35,266 nt of DNA from Chloroflexota bacterium. GTDB taxonomy: Bacteria; Chloroflexota; Dehalococcoidia; Lucifugimonadales; Lucifugimonadaceae. Of the stretch, positions 1 through 7,419 are shown in pieces. The stretch spans positions 1-35,266 of the forward strand of contig JABMNN010000105.1 in the NCBI GenBank assembly GCA_013204545.1, given 5' to 3'. The notes under the pieces are model-generated. The model made no database searches and had not been told where the DNA came from. It saw nothing but the letters and a program-made list of their open reading frames with translations. A program made the translations under genes and the position numbers. Every line of letters starts with the position of its first letter. Position 1 is the first letter of the stretch.

Positions 1-149
1 GGGTGGAAATGGAGGCGCTCACCGCAGCGAGTGTAGCTGCGTTGACCGTTTACGATATGTGCAAAGCTGTCGATCGTGGAATCCGCATCGATAATCTCAG
101 ACTGCTCAGCAAGAGCGGCGGCAAGAGCGGCGATTTCACGGCCGAGTAA
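1..149 (+). CDS. moaC: MoaC, cyclic pyranopterin monophosphate synthase, C-terminal part
   Basis: This is the last 48 codons of a gene that begins before the window; the frame starts at base 3 and ends at TAA 147-149. The translation reads [20 protein letters not shown], followed by KAVDRGI and a C-terminal [13 protein letters not shown]. That is the conserved MoaC C-terminus, and the YDMCK segment carries the aspartate and lysine known to be needed for catalysis. MoaC works with MoaA in molybdenum cofactor synthesis, converting the 3',8-cyclo-GTP intermediate to cyclic pyranopterin monophosphate in the cytoplasm. No other molybdopterin gene is visible downstream, where the tRNA cluster begins. 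Confidence 0.93.
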   Translation, partial: VEMEALTAASVAALTVYDMCKAVDRGIRIDNLRLLSKSGGKSGDFTAE

Positions 150-298
150 GCTCAGGCTCGGTGTGTCTGTGATTCTGCGAGAGTACCTGGTGGACTTTCA
201 CCGTTCAAGAAATTTCACAAGACTTACTGCACTTACTACTCTGACAACCAGAATTATTCGTTGACCGGCGATTAGCCCGTGGCTACCATGAATGATTG

Positions 299-324
299 CA
301 ATTTGCGATTTGCTTCGCAGATTG
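299..324 (+). repeat. Hairpin between moaC and the tRNA cluster
   Basis: Arms CAATTTGCGA (299-308) and TCGCAGATTG (315-324) form a 10-bp stem with one U-G pair and a 6-nt loop. No T-run follows, so it is not a standard intrinsic terminator. It may still mark the end of the moaC transcript. The rest of 150-337 shows no gene. Confidence 0.35.
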
Positions 325-337
325 AATTGGATGTCAT

Positions 338-414
338 GGCGATGTAGCTCAGCCGGTTAGAGCGCGCGCTTCATAAGCGCGAGGTCGTAGGTTCAAGTCC
401 CACCATCGCTACCA
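338..414 (+). tRNA. tRNA-Met (CAT), elongator type
   Basis: A 77-nt cloverleaf with CCA encoded. The acceptor GGCGATG pairs with CATCGCT, with G1-U72 as a wobble. The D-arm is standard, the anticodon stem CGCGC/GCGCG encloses loop TTCATAA with anticodon CAT, and the T-loop is TTCAAGT. The anticodon stem lacks the three G-C pairs typical of initiator tRNA, so this is an elongator Met or possibly the lysidine-modified Ile2 species. The T-stem contains an A51-C63 mismatch. Confidence 0.92.
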
Positions 415-550
415 TCTATGTTCATGAACTTCATGCCTGGGCTTCGTTCAATGTAGAAAATCCTGACTTCTGCTACATGAAAAAGAACGGTGTCAGGTTG
501 TTCGTTTGCGGCCGTGAAAAGTCGCCAACGAAAGATACAATTGCATATTC

Positions 551-627
551 GGGCGATTAGCTCAGTTGGTTAGAGCGCTTGCTTCACACGTAAGAGGTCG
601 GAGGTTCGAGTCCCCCATCGCCCACCA
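551..627 (+). tRNA. tRNA-Val (CAC)
   Basis: A 77-nt cloverleaf with encoded CCA. The acceptor GGGCGAT pairs perfectly with ATCGCCC. The anticodon stem CTTGC/GTAAG holds loop TTCACAC with anticodon CAC. The body is almost identical to the Val(TAC) gene at 1137-1213, differing mainly in the anticodon arm, which suggests an old duplication. T-stem position 63 is C opposite A51, whereas the Val(TAC) copy has a paired T. Confidence 0.93.
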
Positions 628-674
628 TCAGTGCTAGTCAGTCAAAATAGTTTGGCTTGCCTGAAAATCTCTGT

Positions 675-760
675 GCCGGGGTGGCGAAATGGCAGACGCG
701 CTACGTTCAGGGCGTAGTGCCCGCAAGGGCGTGCGAGTTCGACTCTCGCCCTCGGCACCA
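675..760 (+). tRNA. tRNA-Leu (CAG)
   Basis: An 86-nt class II tRNA with a long variable arm (stem of GCCC and GGGC) and encoded CCA. The acceptor GCCGGGG pairs with CCTCGGC. The anticodon stem CTACG/CGTAG encloses TTCAGGG with anticodon CAG. The T-arm GCGAG/CTCGC is fully paired. Confidence 0.95.
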
Positions 761-809
761 CTTATTTGTGAGTTGAAGTAATATTCAACGTGTGGTTTTC
801 CACATTTGT

Positions 810-886
810 GCGCTTGTAGCTCAGCTGGATAGAGCGCAGCCCTGCGAAGGCTGAGGTCGTGGGTTCAAATCCCGCCAAGCGCGCCA
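810..886 (+). tRNA. tRNA-Arg (GCG)
   Basis: A 77-nt cloverleaf. The acceptor GCGCTTG pairs with CAAGCGC, the discriminator is G73, and CCA is encoded. The anticodon stem CAGCC/GGCTG encloses loop CTGCGAA with anticodon GCG. Most bacteria read CGU/CGC/CGA with a tRNA-Arg(ACG) whose A34 is edited to inosine; here position 34 is already G, so CGA would not be read by this tRNA. Confidence 0.93.
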
Positions 887-1136
887 TATTCTCACGCGGC
901 GCTCCGACTCGTTTGGGGCACCGTTAGTTTTATGGGATGCCCGAGGCACCATCAGACGATATGACTGTTCGTTTTGAGTTTGCGCCGTGTAGAATCGACG
1001 CTTGTGATAAGAAATGGTCATATTTCGACAGTTGAAGAAACTGGATTATGAGGAGTCCTGCAAGGGACATTTGAAACCGCTTGAATGTTGCTAACGCATC
1101 AGACCGCGTACAGATGGTTCATTTTCCGGTATGTTT
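887..1136. other. Spacer between tRNA-Arg and tRNA-Val
   Basis: This 250-bp gap inside the tRNA cluster has no supported coding sequence. The reading frame on its minus strand runs through the reverse complement of tRNA-Arg, so it is not a gene. The gap may hold a separate promoter for tRNA-Val(TAC), but no clear -35/-10 pair stands out. Confidence 0.6.
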
Positions 1137-1213
1137 GGGCGATTAGCTCAGTTGGTTAGAGCACCTGCCTTACAAGCAGGGGGTCGGAGGTTCGAGTCCT
1201 CCATCGCCCACCA
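1137..1213 (+). tRNA. tRNA-Val (TAC)
   Basis: A 77-nt cloverleaf with encoded CCA. The acceptor GGGCGAT/ATCGCCC is perfect, and the anticodon stem CCTGC/GCAGG holds loop CTTACAA with anticodon TAC. The T-stem GGAGG/CCTCC is fully paired. It is the close relative of the Val(CAC) gene upstream. Confidence 0.95.
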
Positions 1214-1309
1214 AACTTCTTCAGTTGCTCGACGGATCGGCCTAAACAAACCATTTACTGGCCGGGCTTGTCAGACCTGAATTCAGGTTACTTACGGCAG
1301 GCTGGGGAG

Positions 1310-2278
1310 ATGTCAGTGACTCTTACTTCTGATTCAAAAACGCTTGCTAATTCGCTTATCGAAAACGTCAGCAAAGTCATTGTTGGTAAAAGCGAAACCG
1401 TAGAGTTGGTGCTAGTTGCGCTGATAAGTAACGGGCACGTACTGATCGAAGATGTACCAGGCGTTGGTAAAACAATGCTGGTCAGAGCGATCGCTACATC
1501 AACAGGCTGCGACTACCGCAGAATGCAGTTCACTCCCGATTTGCTCCCGAGCGATATTACAGGTGCTTCGGTATACAACCAGAAGACAGGTAATTTCGAA
1601 TTCCGCCCCGGTCCCATAATGGCGCAAATTGTTCTCGCTGATGAGATCAATCGAGCGACTCCAAAAACTCAGTCAGCATTACTCGAAGCGATGGGCGAGC
1701 AGCAAGTTACTGTTGAAGGTACCACCCGCGTGTTGCCGAGTCCATTCATGGTTCTGGCGACGCAGAATCCGATCGAGTACGAAGGTACTTTCCCCCTACC
1801 AGAGGCACAGCTCGATAGATTTTTCATGCGGGTATCTCTTGGATATCCAAATGCTGAACAAGAAGTGGCGATTTTGGATCGGCATGAGCATGTCGACCCG
1901 ATCAACGAACTCAAGCCTGTATGCACACCAGAAGATCTCGTTAAATTGCAGCAGGAAGGCGATGGCATATTTATTGATGCGCTTGTGAAGCAGTACATCG
2001 TTGAGCTGGCTAATGCCACTCGAATGCACCCTGAGGCGGCCCTTGGCGTTTCTCCACGTGCGTCTATCAATCTAATGAAGGGCGGCAAGGCATATGCCCT
2101 TCTTCAGAAGCGGGACTATGTTGTGCCCGACGATATCAAGGCGGTCGCTACTGCGACCCTAGCTCACCGCGTGTTACTGACGCCTTCAGCAAGAATGCGT
2201 GAGGTTACGCAGGAGACGGTGATTTACGATGTGCTGAACCAGGTTTCGGTACCCGGCGCCAGCGTTCGAAGAATTTAG
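1310..2278 (+). CDS. MoxR-family AAA+ ATPase
   Basis: A MoxR-type AAA+ ATPase of about 322 residues. From the ATG at 1310, Walker A is GVGKT at residues 51-55, Walker B is VLADEINRA, sensor 1 is ATQNP, and the sensor 2 region is SPRASINL. The family acts as cytoplasmic chaperones that remodel or activate partners, usually VWA or DUF58 proteins. The DUF58 and TgpA-like genes directly downstream are the classic partners. The start is uncertain. A GGGGAG stretch (1304-1309) abuts the ATG and sits 6 nt before an in-frame GTG at 1316, which fits the ribosome better. A TTG at 1268 has no good ribosome-binding site. Confidence 0.93.
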   Translation: MSVTLTSDSKTLANSLIENVSKVIVGKSETVELVLVALISNGHVLIEDVPGVGKTMLVRAIATSTGCDYRRMQFTPDLLPSDITGASVYNQKTGNFEFRPGPIMAQIVLADEINRATPKTQSALLEAMGEQQVTVEGTTRVLPSPFMVLATQNPIEYEGTFPLPEAQLDRFFMRVSLGYPNAEQEVAILDRHEHVDPINELKPVCTPEDLVKLQQEGDGIFIDALVKQYIVELANATRMHPEAALGVSPRASINLMKGGKAYALLQKRDYVVPDDIKAVATATLAHRVLLTPSARMREVTQETVIYDVLNQVSVPGASVRRI

Positions 2279-2344
2279 TTAACCACCTCATCACTCCAGT
2301 ATGCATCTCTAACACTTTTGTACGCGGAGGCTGTCTCGGGGCAT

Positions 2345-3748
2345 ATGATCCGTTCATTTAGGTCAATACAGAATCAAAACACTGCGTCATCTGATGTTCG
2401 TTCCGGGCGTCGACGTAGAACTGCGGGGCGTCGTCTAAAGAAGAATCCGATTTTCTACGGGATTCTCGTCGTGATGCTGATCGAATTTTTAACTGGCATG
2501 GCCACCGGGTTCGATCTATCGGTGCGACTCTATTACTCGCTTGGCATTTTGCTTCTGGCGGGTTGGCTATGGGCTAAGAGCAGTTCTGCGCAGATGACCG
2601 CGGAAGTGGAGCGGCCAAAAGGCCCATACACGGTTGGTGATTCGATTTCGGAAACTGTGATTATTCGAAATCGTGGCGGCACGCCAAAGGCGTGGGTCGA
2701 AGTCGAAGATCGGACAGACCTACCAGGAGTGCAATTCAAGCAAGTCGCAAGTCTGGGTCTGATGGTGGCTTTCGATCGTCTCGTGATGTCGGGAACAGTT
2801 AGCAGACGAGGTGAATATACCGTCGGTCCACTCGTTGCTCGTACCTCCGACCCATTCAGCTTGTTTCCGCAAGAAGTGGTTTTCGGTGGGCAAGAAACGG
2901 TTCTGGTTTACCCTAAAATTGTCGATATACCCGATTTCGCCTCACCTTCGATTCATCTTGTCGGTGATAACTCGCGTCGGCAACGTGCACGTGTATTAAG
3001 CACAGATGTTGCCTCTGTGCGTGAGTACGAACCTGGAGATGCATTAGGCCGAATTCACTGGCTATCTACAGCCCGCATCGGTGAACTAATGGTCAAGCAG
3101 TTCGATCAAGGTTCTTCGAGCGATATGTGGGTGTTGTTTGATCAGCACATCGACTCTTTTGCGGCAATTGGCGACGATTCAACCGATGAAATTGGTGCGA
3201 CAGTAGCCGCGTCTGTTATCGATAAATACAACCGCCGATTTTTACCGGTTGGTTACGCTGCCCATGGTAGTAAGTCCCTTGTGGCAGCTCCGGAGAGATC
3301 GGCGCACCAACGTGAGCAGGTCATGCGACATATCGCTTCGAGTAAACCTGTAGGAGAAGTCACGATTCTCGAAACTCTTAGCGATTTGGAGCGTGACCTC
3401 GGTCAAAATACTTCCATGGTCGTGATTACTTCCGCTAGTGATGGCCCATGGGTCGATGCACTGGGAGGGCTGGCTAGGCGCGGTGTGCGTGTGAGCGCCG
3501 TGTTGATAGATCGAGAGTCATTCGGTGGTGACTCGAATAGCGATTCGGTTGTTCACTTAACTGCATCTGGTATCTCTACGTACCCAATATCAAAAGGTGA
3601 TTTGATCGCAAGTGCCTTACTGACGCGCTTGAGTGGCGATCAAGAAGGCCTCAGACAAGCCTCGGTTCGCGCACATTCGAGATTAGTCGAGCCAACGTCA
3701 CCGAACACACCTACCGCAGCTCAAGAATCTCAGATTGGTGGAGAATGA
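2345..3748 (+). CDS. DUF58 domain membrane protein
   Basis: A protein of about 467 residues. A basic N-terminus (RRRRTAGRRLKK) is followed by two hydrophobic segments, one starting near NPIFYGILVVMLIEFLTG and one near LYYSLGILLLAGWLWA. A soluble region with a beta-rich domain and then the DUF58 signature follow (YEPGD, GRIHWLSTARIGELMVKQF). DUF58 proteins have a VWA-like fold and usually occur with MoxR and transglutaminase genes, as here. Their exact role is not settled; envelope biogenesis is the usual suggestion. The gene lies 66 bp after moxR and shares ATGA (3745-3748) with the next gene. The chosen start is ATG 2345, the first ATG; an in-frame TTG at 2318 is an alternative. Confidence 0.9.
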   Translation: MIRSFRSIQNQNTASSDVRSGRRRRTAGRRLKKNPIFYGILVVMLIEFLTGMATGFDLSVRLYYSLGILLLAGWLWAKSSSAQMTAEVERPKGPYTVGDSISETVIIRNRGGTPKAWVEVEDRTDLPGVQFKQVASLGLMVAFDRLVMSGTVSRRGEYTVGPLVARTSDPFSLFPQEVVFGGQETVLVYPKIVDIPDFASPSIHLVGDNSRRQRARVLSTDVASVREYEPGDALGRIHWLSTARIGELMVKQFDQGSSSDMWVLFDQHIDSFAAIGDDSTDEIGATVAASVIDKYNRRFLPVGYAAHGSKSLVAAPERSAHQREQVMRHIASSKPVGEVTILETLSDLERDLGQNTSMVVITSASDGPWVDALGGLARRGVRVSAVLIDRESFGGDSNSDSVVHLTASGISTYPISKGDLIASALLTRLSGDQEGLRQASVRAHSRLVEPTSPNTPTAAQESQIGGE

Positions 3749-4635
3749 GCACCGCCACAGACTTCCTAATACATATTCCGGGTCCACCAACTGCAGATGA
3801 GATGACGCGTTCAGTGGGGCGGTTCGATCCGCTGATCGACTTGTTCGCGCGGTTTATTCCGATCCATGATTGGATAAGCCTAGTGATATTGATCTGGATG
3901 ATGGCCAATGTCGGATGGTCAGTTCAGCTCGCGGGATGGGGTGATCTTCCTACAATTATTCCAACTCTTATATTGGGAACGATCGCAGCGTTCGTCGTCT
4001 CAAAACTCAAATTCAGTTGGTATCTGATAGCCATATACGCACTCGGTATTGGCTTTTTTGTGGTGCTTTGGCAGGGAGCTGCGCAAGCCACCGGGTCGGA
4101 TCCGATCACCCGCGCTGTAGATGGATTTTCTCGATTCTCATCATGGATCACTACGGCCCAGTCCGGTGGAATCAGCACCGACACCGTCCCGTTTGCCCTG
4201 ATGTTCATGACTGCGTCGTGGATAGTCGGGTACGGAGTGACCACCCTTACATTTAGGTTACGGTCGCCGTGGTTACCGACAGTTCTGCTATCGCTCGTGA
4301 TTCTTACAAACCTCAGTTATCGTCATGGGCTACATGAGCACACATTTTTCTTGTTTTTGGTTGGAGGAATAGTGCTGTTTGCCCACCTGACGACTGTACG
4401 TCGTATCGAAAGATGGAAGGAACAGGGCATTACGTACTCTCGTAACTTGGCATGGGCTACGGTGCAGGACGGACTGCTGTTCGCACTGCCGATCGTGTTA
4501 CTGAGTGCACTTTTGCCGATCTGGGAGCCAAGATCGGCAAAAGGTTCACGATGCATGGGACATTTTCAGAGCACCGTTTTATGCCTTGCAAGAACCTGCG
4601 AATCGCTTGTTGGCAGGAGTAGATGGTGCCGGTAG
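3745..4635 (+). CDS. TgpA-like transglutaminase membrane protein, N-terminal part (frameshifted)
   Basis: The N-terminal membrane half of a DUF3488/TgpA-like protein. It shows about seven hydrophobic segments, beginning with WISLVILIWMMANVGWS and ending with LLFALPIVLLSALLPIW. ATG 3745 overlaps the DUF58 stop, with GGTGGAG just upstream. The family arrangement is an N-terminal membrane bundle, a periplasmic transglutaminase-like domain, one more membrane helix and a C-terminal tail. Here the frame breaks at about 4539-4542. The last 30 or so codons to the stop at 4635 do not look like family sequence. Dropping one A from AAAA at 4539-4542 joins SAK directly to VHDAWDIFRAP in the next frame, so the two frames together make one gene. 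Whether this is a sequencing error, a mutation or recoding cannot be told from the sequence. Confidence 0.85.
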   Translation: MSTATDFLIHIPGPPTADEMTRSVGRFDPLIDLFARFIPIHDWISLVILIWMMANVGWSVQLAGWGDLPTIIPTLILGTIAAFVVSKLKFSWYLIAIYALGIGFFVVLWQGAAQATGSDPITRAVDGFSRFSSWITTAQSGGISTDTVPFALMFMTASWIVGYGVTTLTFRLRSPWLPTVLLSLVILTNLSYRHGLHEHTFFLFLVGGIVLFAHLTTVRRIERWKEQGITYSRNLAWATVQDGLLFALPIVLLSALLPIWEPRSAKGSRCMGHFQSTVLCLARTCESLVGRSRWCR

Positions 4636-6562
4636 CAGAGCTCTATTTTCAACCCCTTCGCAAACGATGGCATTTGGTGGTTCACTCACGCTCACAGATG
4701 AGCCGTTGATGTGGGTTCGGTCGAGATATGTTGTTCCTTACGCCGGGCGTGTGTATCAGCAATATAGCTCAGAAGGTTGGCTGACTGGTGCCAGCACTAA
4801 AGTAAAAGCTCCGCCCAGATCAGCCTTAACGCTGGCCCCTACCGAGCTTGAGCGTGAACGTGTCTCACAGGTTTATATTCCGCTGGTTGATATCAAGACA
4901 GTAGTTCCCGCTGGCGGTGTGTTTTCGGTCGATAGGGAATCAACCGTTCAAGTGCTCAACCCATTGCTGTGGCAGGTGCCACTTTTTGGATCTGTCGCCC
5001 AGATCAGCAGACTCCCAGCCGATCTTCGTGACCTGTCGTTTGCGATTAGGTTCGCATTGAATGATCTTGTCCCGGTCAGTACGTTCCAACCGACTCAACT
5101 GAATAATCAGAACTTAACCCATTCTGAGGTAGTAGAGGAGGTGCTGTTAGCGCTGCAGGCAGCGGATCTTACGGGTGAGGACCAGGTGCTAACTCGAACA
5201 GTTGTCGATGATTTAGGTGTAGAAGAAAAGTTCGAAACGATTGTAATTCCGCTGAGTAAAAACAGCCGATCAGTCGATTGGGGACAGTTAAAAGTAACTA
5301 TTGGCACTGACAGTGAAACTGGGATGGCGAATCGGCTAAATTTTGAACGGAGTTCGCCAATCGAGCAGATAGGAGTAGAACTTTCCAGAGAGATTTCGAA
5401 AGATGAGACTTTTTCGATTCAAACATTTGTTTCGTTGGCTACGGACGATCAACTGAACGAAGCAGGGTTGGAATACCCGACATGGATTGGCGATAGATAT
5501 CTTCAGTTACCTCCTTCATTGCCAGATGAAGTCGGGATTCTGGCGTCACAAATTATCAGAGATGCTGATGCGGTTACGCCGTTCGAAAAAACTGAAGCGG
5601 TAAAGGCATTCTTGAGAAATCAAGAGTATTCCCTGGAGATTATGGGGCCTGAATTTGGAGTTGATGGAATTTACTACTTCCTATTTCAAACTCAAGATGA
5701 GCCTTGTGCGAGCATTGATCCCAACTGTGATACATCCAAAATCAAAGGTTACAGTCAGTACTTTGGCTCATCGGCGGCAGTTCTGCTGCGGTCAGTCGGA
5801 GTGCCGGCAAGATTTGTAGCGGGTTGGGCATCGGGAGAATATGTGCCCAGCGCTGGGATGTTCCTTGTTCGTGACAAGGATCGCCACGGTTGGACTCAGG
5901 TTTACTTCCCTGAGTATGGATGGATTGACTACGAAGTTACGCCAGGAAGAGCATCGGTTGAGCGTGGTAACCTCTCTCCTTCGTTGACCGGGGGTGATCG
6001 TTTGACAGCTGGTGCGGTTAGCTCCTCGGAAGATGACCTTGATTTCTTGCTCGACATCGCTGATCTTGAGCGACTGGCTCGCGAAGCTCGTGCATTAGCG
6101 GGAGAGCTCCCTGTACGAGACGATACGCAATCTAATCAGGACGTATTCCCTTGGGAGCCTTTTGTCTGGGCGGGTGGAGTGGTTGCTGCGATTGGTGTTG
6201 CAATGTTTGTTTGGTGGTTTAGCCTGCGTGGACTAGACGCTTCAGCCAAGGCGTATGCACGGGTGGGGAGGATAGCGTTCTTGCTGGGGATGAAACGTCG
6301 TAACAATCAGACTGCATTGGAATTCGTATCTGATTTAGGTGATCAGACCGTCGCTGCCCGTGAGCATGCAATTTTTATAGCGATCGAATTCCAGCGGCAG
6401 GTCTATGCAGGGTTATCTAACAAGGCAGATGTTGACCATGAGCAATCGAAGAATCTCGACAAGGCGTGGCGTAGAGTAGCTCGTGCATTGATCATTTATC
6501 GAATCAGACAACTGAGTGGCATTGGCCCAGAGTTCGGAGAAGGGCGGCGCGTTAAGTGGTGA
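4505..6562 (+). CDS. TgpA-like transglutaminase membrane protein, C-terminal part (frameshifted)
   Basis: This continues the gene begun at 3745. True continuation starts near 4543; the ATG at 4505 is only the nearest in-frame start. Features are a long extracytoplasmic region, a transglutaminase-like core (GYSQYFGSSAAVLLRSVG, PARFVAGWASGEY, DRHGWTQVYFPEYGWIDYE), one membrane helix (WAGGVVAAIGVAMFVWWF) and a tail resembling DUF4129 (TALEFVSDLGD). The usual catalytic motif is G-[FY]-C; here codon 5753-5755 is AGT, giving Ser where the Cys should be. The histidine at 5885-5887 is kept, and Glu stands where many family members have Asp. Catalysis is therefore doubtful. The stop overlaps the start of the alkyltransferase gene. 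Confidence 0.87.
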   Translation: MHFCRSGSQDRQKVHDAWDIFRAPFYALQEPANRLLAGVDGAGSRALFSTPSQTMAFGGSLTLTDEPLMWVRSRYVVPYAGRVYQQYSSEGWLTGASTKVKAPPRSALTLAPTELERERVSQVYIPLVDIKTVVPAGGVFSVDRESTVQVLNPLLWQVPLFGSVAQISRLPADLRDLSFAIRFALNDLVPVSTFQPTQLNNQNLTHSEVVEEVLLALQAADLTGEDQVLTRTVVDDLGVEEKFETIVIPLSKNSRSVDWGQLKVTIGTDSETGMANRLNFERSSPIEQIGVELSREISKDETFSIQTFVSLATDDQLNEAGLEYPTWIGDRYLQLPPSLPDEVGILASQIIRDADAVTPFEKTEAVKAFLRNQEYSLEIMGPEFGVDGIYYFLFQTQDEPCASIDPNCDTSKIKGYSQYFGSSAAVLLRSVGVPARFVAGWASGEYVPSAGMFLVRDKDRHGWTQVYFPEYGWIDYEVTPGRASVERGNLSPSLTGGDRLTAGAVSSSEDDLDFLLDIADLERLAREARALAGELPVRDDTQSNQDVFPWEPFVWAGGVVAAIGVAMFVWWFSLRGLDASAKAYARVGRIAFLLGMKRRNNQTALEFVSDLGDQTVAAREHAIFIAIEFQRQVYAGLSNKADVDHEQSKNLDKAWRRVARALIIYRIRQLSGIGPEFGEGRRVKW
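4511..4542 (+). repeat. Perfect inverted repeat at the frameshift site
   Basis: TTTTGCCGATCT (4511-4522) and AGATCGGCAAAA (4531-4542) are perfect 12-bp complements around the 8-nt loop GGGAGCCA. The 3' arm ends exactly on the AAAA where the reading frame breaks. No T-run follows on either strand, so it is not a typical terminator. Confidence 0.85.
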
Positions 6563-7080
6563 GATCTATCAGTATCGAAAATTTGACCTACGACGTATTT
6601 GATACCGCTATGGGCTGGGTGGCGATTGTGGGTGGCGATCATGGAATAGTTCGTGCAAGTCTCCCCGAGTATTCGCCAGAAGCGGCGCTTGATTTCGTCC
6701 AGCCAGAAATCAACTTCGCTGTTCATTCGCCCGAAGATCACGTTGACGCGCGAGTGCTGATTACAGCCTATTGCGCAGGTGAGCATGTCGATCTCGCCGA
6801 CATCCAGATCGACACACGGAAGACGACTCCGTTCTTCAGAAAGGCATGGGAAGCTTGCAGGTCGATTCCCGCGGGTGAAACCCGTAGTTATGGCTGGCTT
6901 GCTGAGCAGGCTGGTAATTTGAAGGCTGCACGGGGTGCTGGTCAGGCTATGGCTCGCAATAAGTTAGCGCTCTTGGTGCCGTGTCATCGAGTAGTGAACT
7001 CGAACGGTGATTTGCATGGATTCGGTGGCGCGGGACTGTCACTGAAGGCACGACTGTTGGCTATGGAAGCGAACCTCTAG
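6556..7080 (+). CDS. ogt: Methylated-DNA--protein-cysteine S-methyltransferase
   Basis: A 174-residue O6-alkylguanine-DNA alkyltransferase. It transfers alkyl groups from O6-alkylguanine to its own cysteine, repairing DNA by a suicide reaction. The active-site motif PCHRV places the acceptor at about Cys143. Before it come the DNA-binding region (PAGETRSYGWLAEQAG, ARGAGQAMARN) and after it the conserved NSNGDLHGFGG and LLAMEA tail. The cysteine is present, so it is not an alkyltransferase-like (ATL) protein. The start is one of two adjacent GTG codons (6556 or 6559) that overlap the upstream stop; GGAGAAGGG lies about 11 nt upstream. Its link to the MoxR/TgpA cluster is probably only transcriptional. 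The stop at 7078-7080 overlaps the convergent DUF2007 gene by 4 nt. Confidence 0.94.
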   Translation: MVRSISIENLTYDVFDTAMGWVAIVGGDHGIVRASLPEYSPEAALDFVQPEINFAVHSPEDHVDARVLITAYCAGEHVDLADIQIDTRKTTPFFRKAWEACRSIPAGETRSYGWLAEQAGNLKAARGAGQAMARNKLALLVPCHRVVNSNGDLHGFGGAGLSLKARLLAMEANL

Positions 7081-7346
7081 CTCGAAATATCATCGATCAA
7101 GTCGGAATAGATGTCGGCCGACCCTAGTTGTTTTTCATCATTCGCAATGTAGGAGTCGAGGAGCGATTGTGCTATTTCAATGTCTGACGCAAGCACCATA
7201 AGTCGAACGGGAAATACTGAGACGCCCATGAAACCCACGGCGTCACCGGGTTGAAGGTTACAGTCGATTCCTGCTGCTCGGACAAGTCCGCACCACACCT
7301 CAGCAATCATTTGATCAGGAGCTGTCGTGAGTACATCCCATTTCAC
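7077..7346 (-). CDS. DUF2007 family small protein
   Basis: An 89-residue protein with the DUF2007 pattern. VLTTAPDQMIAEVWCGLVRA leads into AAGIDCNLQPGD, a hydrophobic MGVSVFPVRLMVLASD strand, and a helix EIAQSLLDSYI. The acidic C-terminal tail ends DLIDDISS. The family is small and ferredoxin-like, annotated as a putative signal-transducing protein because of PII-like features; no function is established. The GTG start at 7344-7346 is supported by GGGAG 7 nt upstream on the minus strand. It lies between dnaE (same strand, upstream) and the convergent ogt gene, whose stop it overlaps by 4 nt, so no terminator fits between those two. Confidence 0.75.
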   Translation of the reverse strand: MKWDVLTTAPDQMIAEVWCGLVRAAGIDCNLQPGDAVGFMGVSVFPVRLMVLASDIEIAQSLLDSYIANDEKQLGSADIYSDLIDDISS

Positions 7347-7419
7347 AAATTCACTCCCATAATTCGGCCGATGGGGTTATTAATTTAACCTGAAGATACG
7401 TAGAGCGGTTGGACGATTG

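Noticed and set aside
821-1021. Minus-strand 66-aa frame overlapping tRNA-Arg, with a DLNPRP-type peptide
   Set aside because: The peptide comes from the reverse complement of the tRNA, a well-known false gene.
1669-2088. Minus-strand 139-aa frame opposite the MoxR gene
   Set aside because: It lies entirely inside a well-supported gene with all AAA+ motifs and has no recognisable domain.
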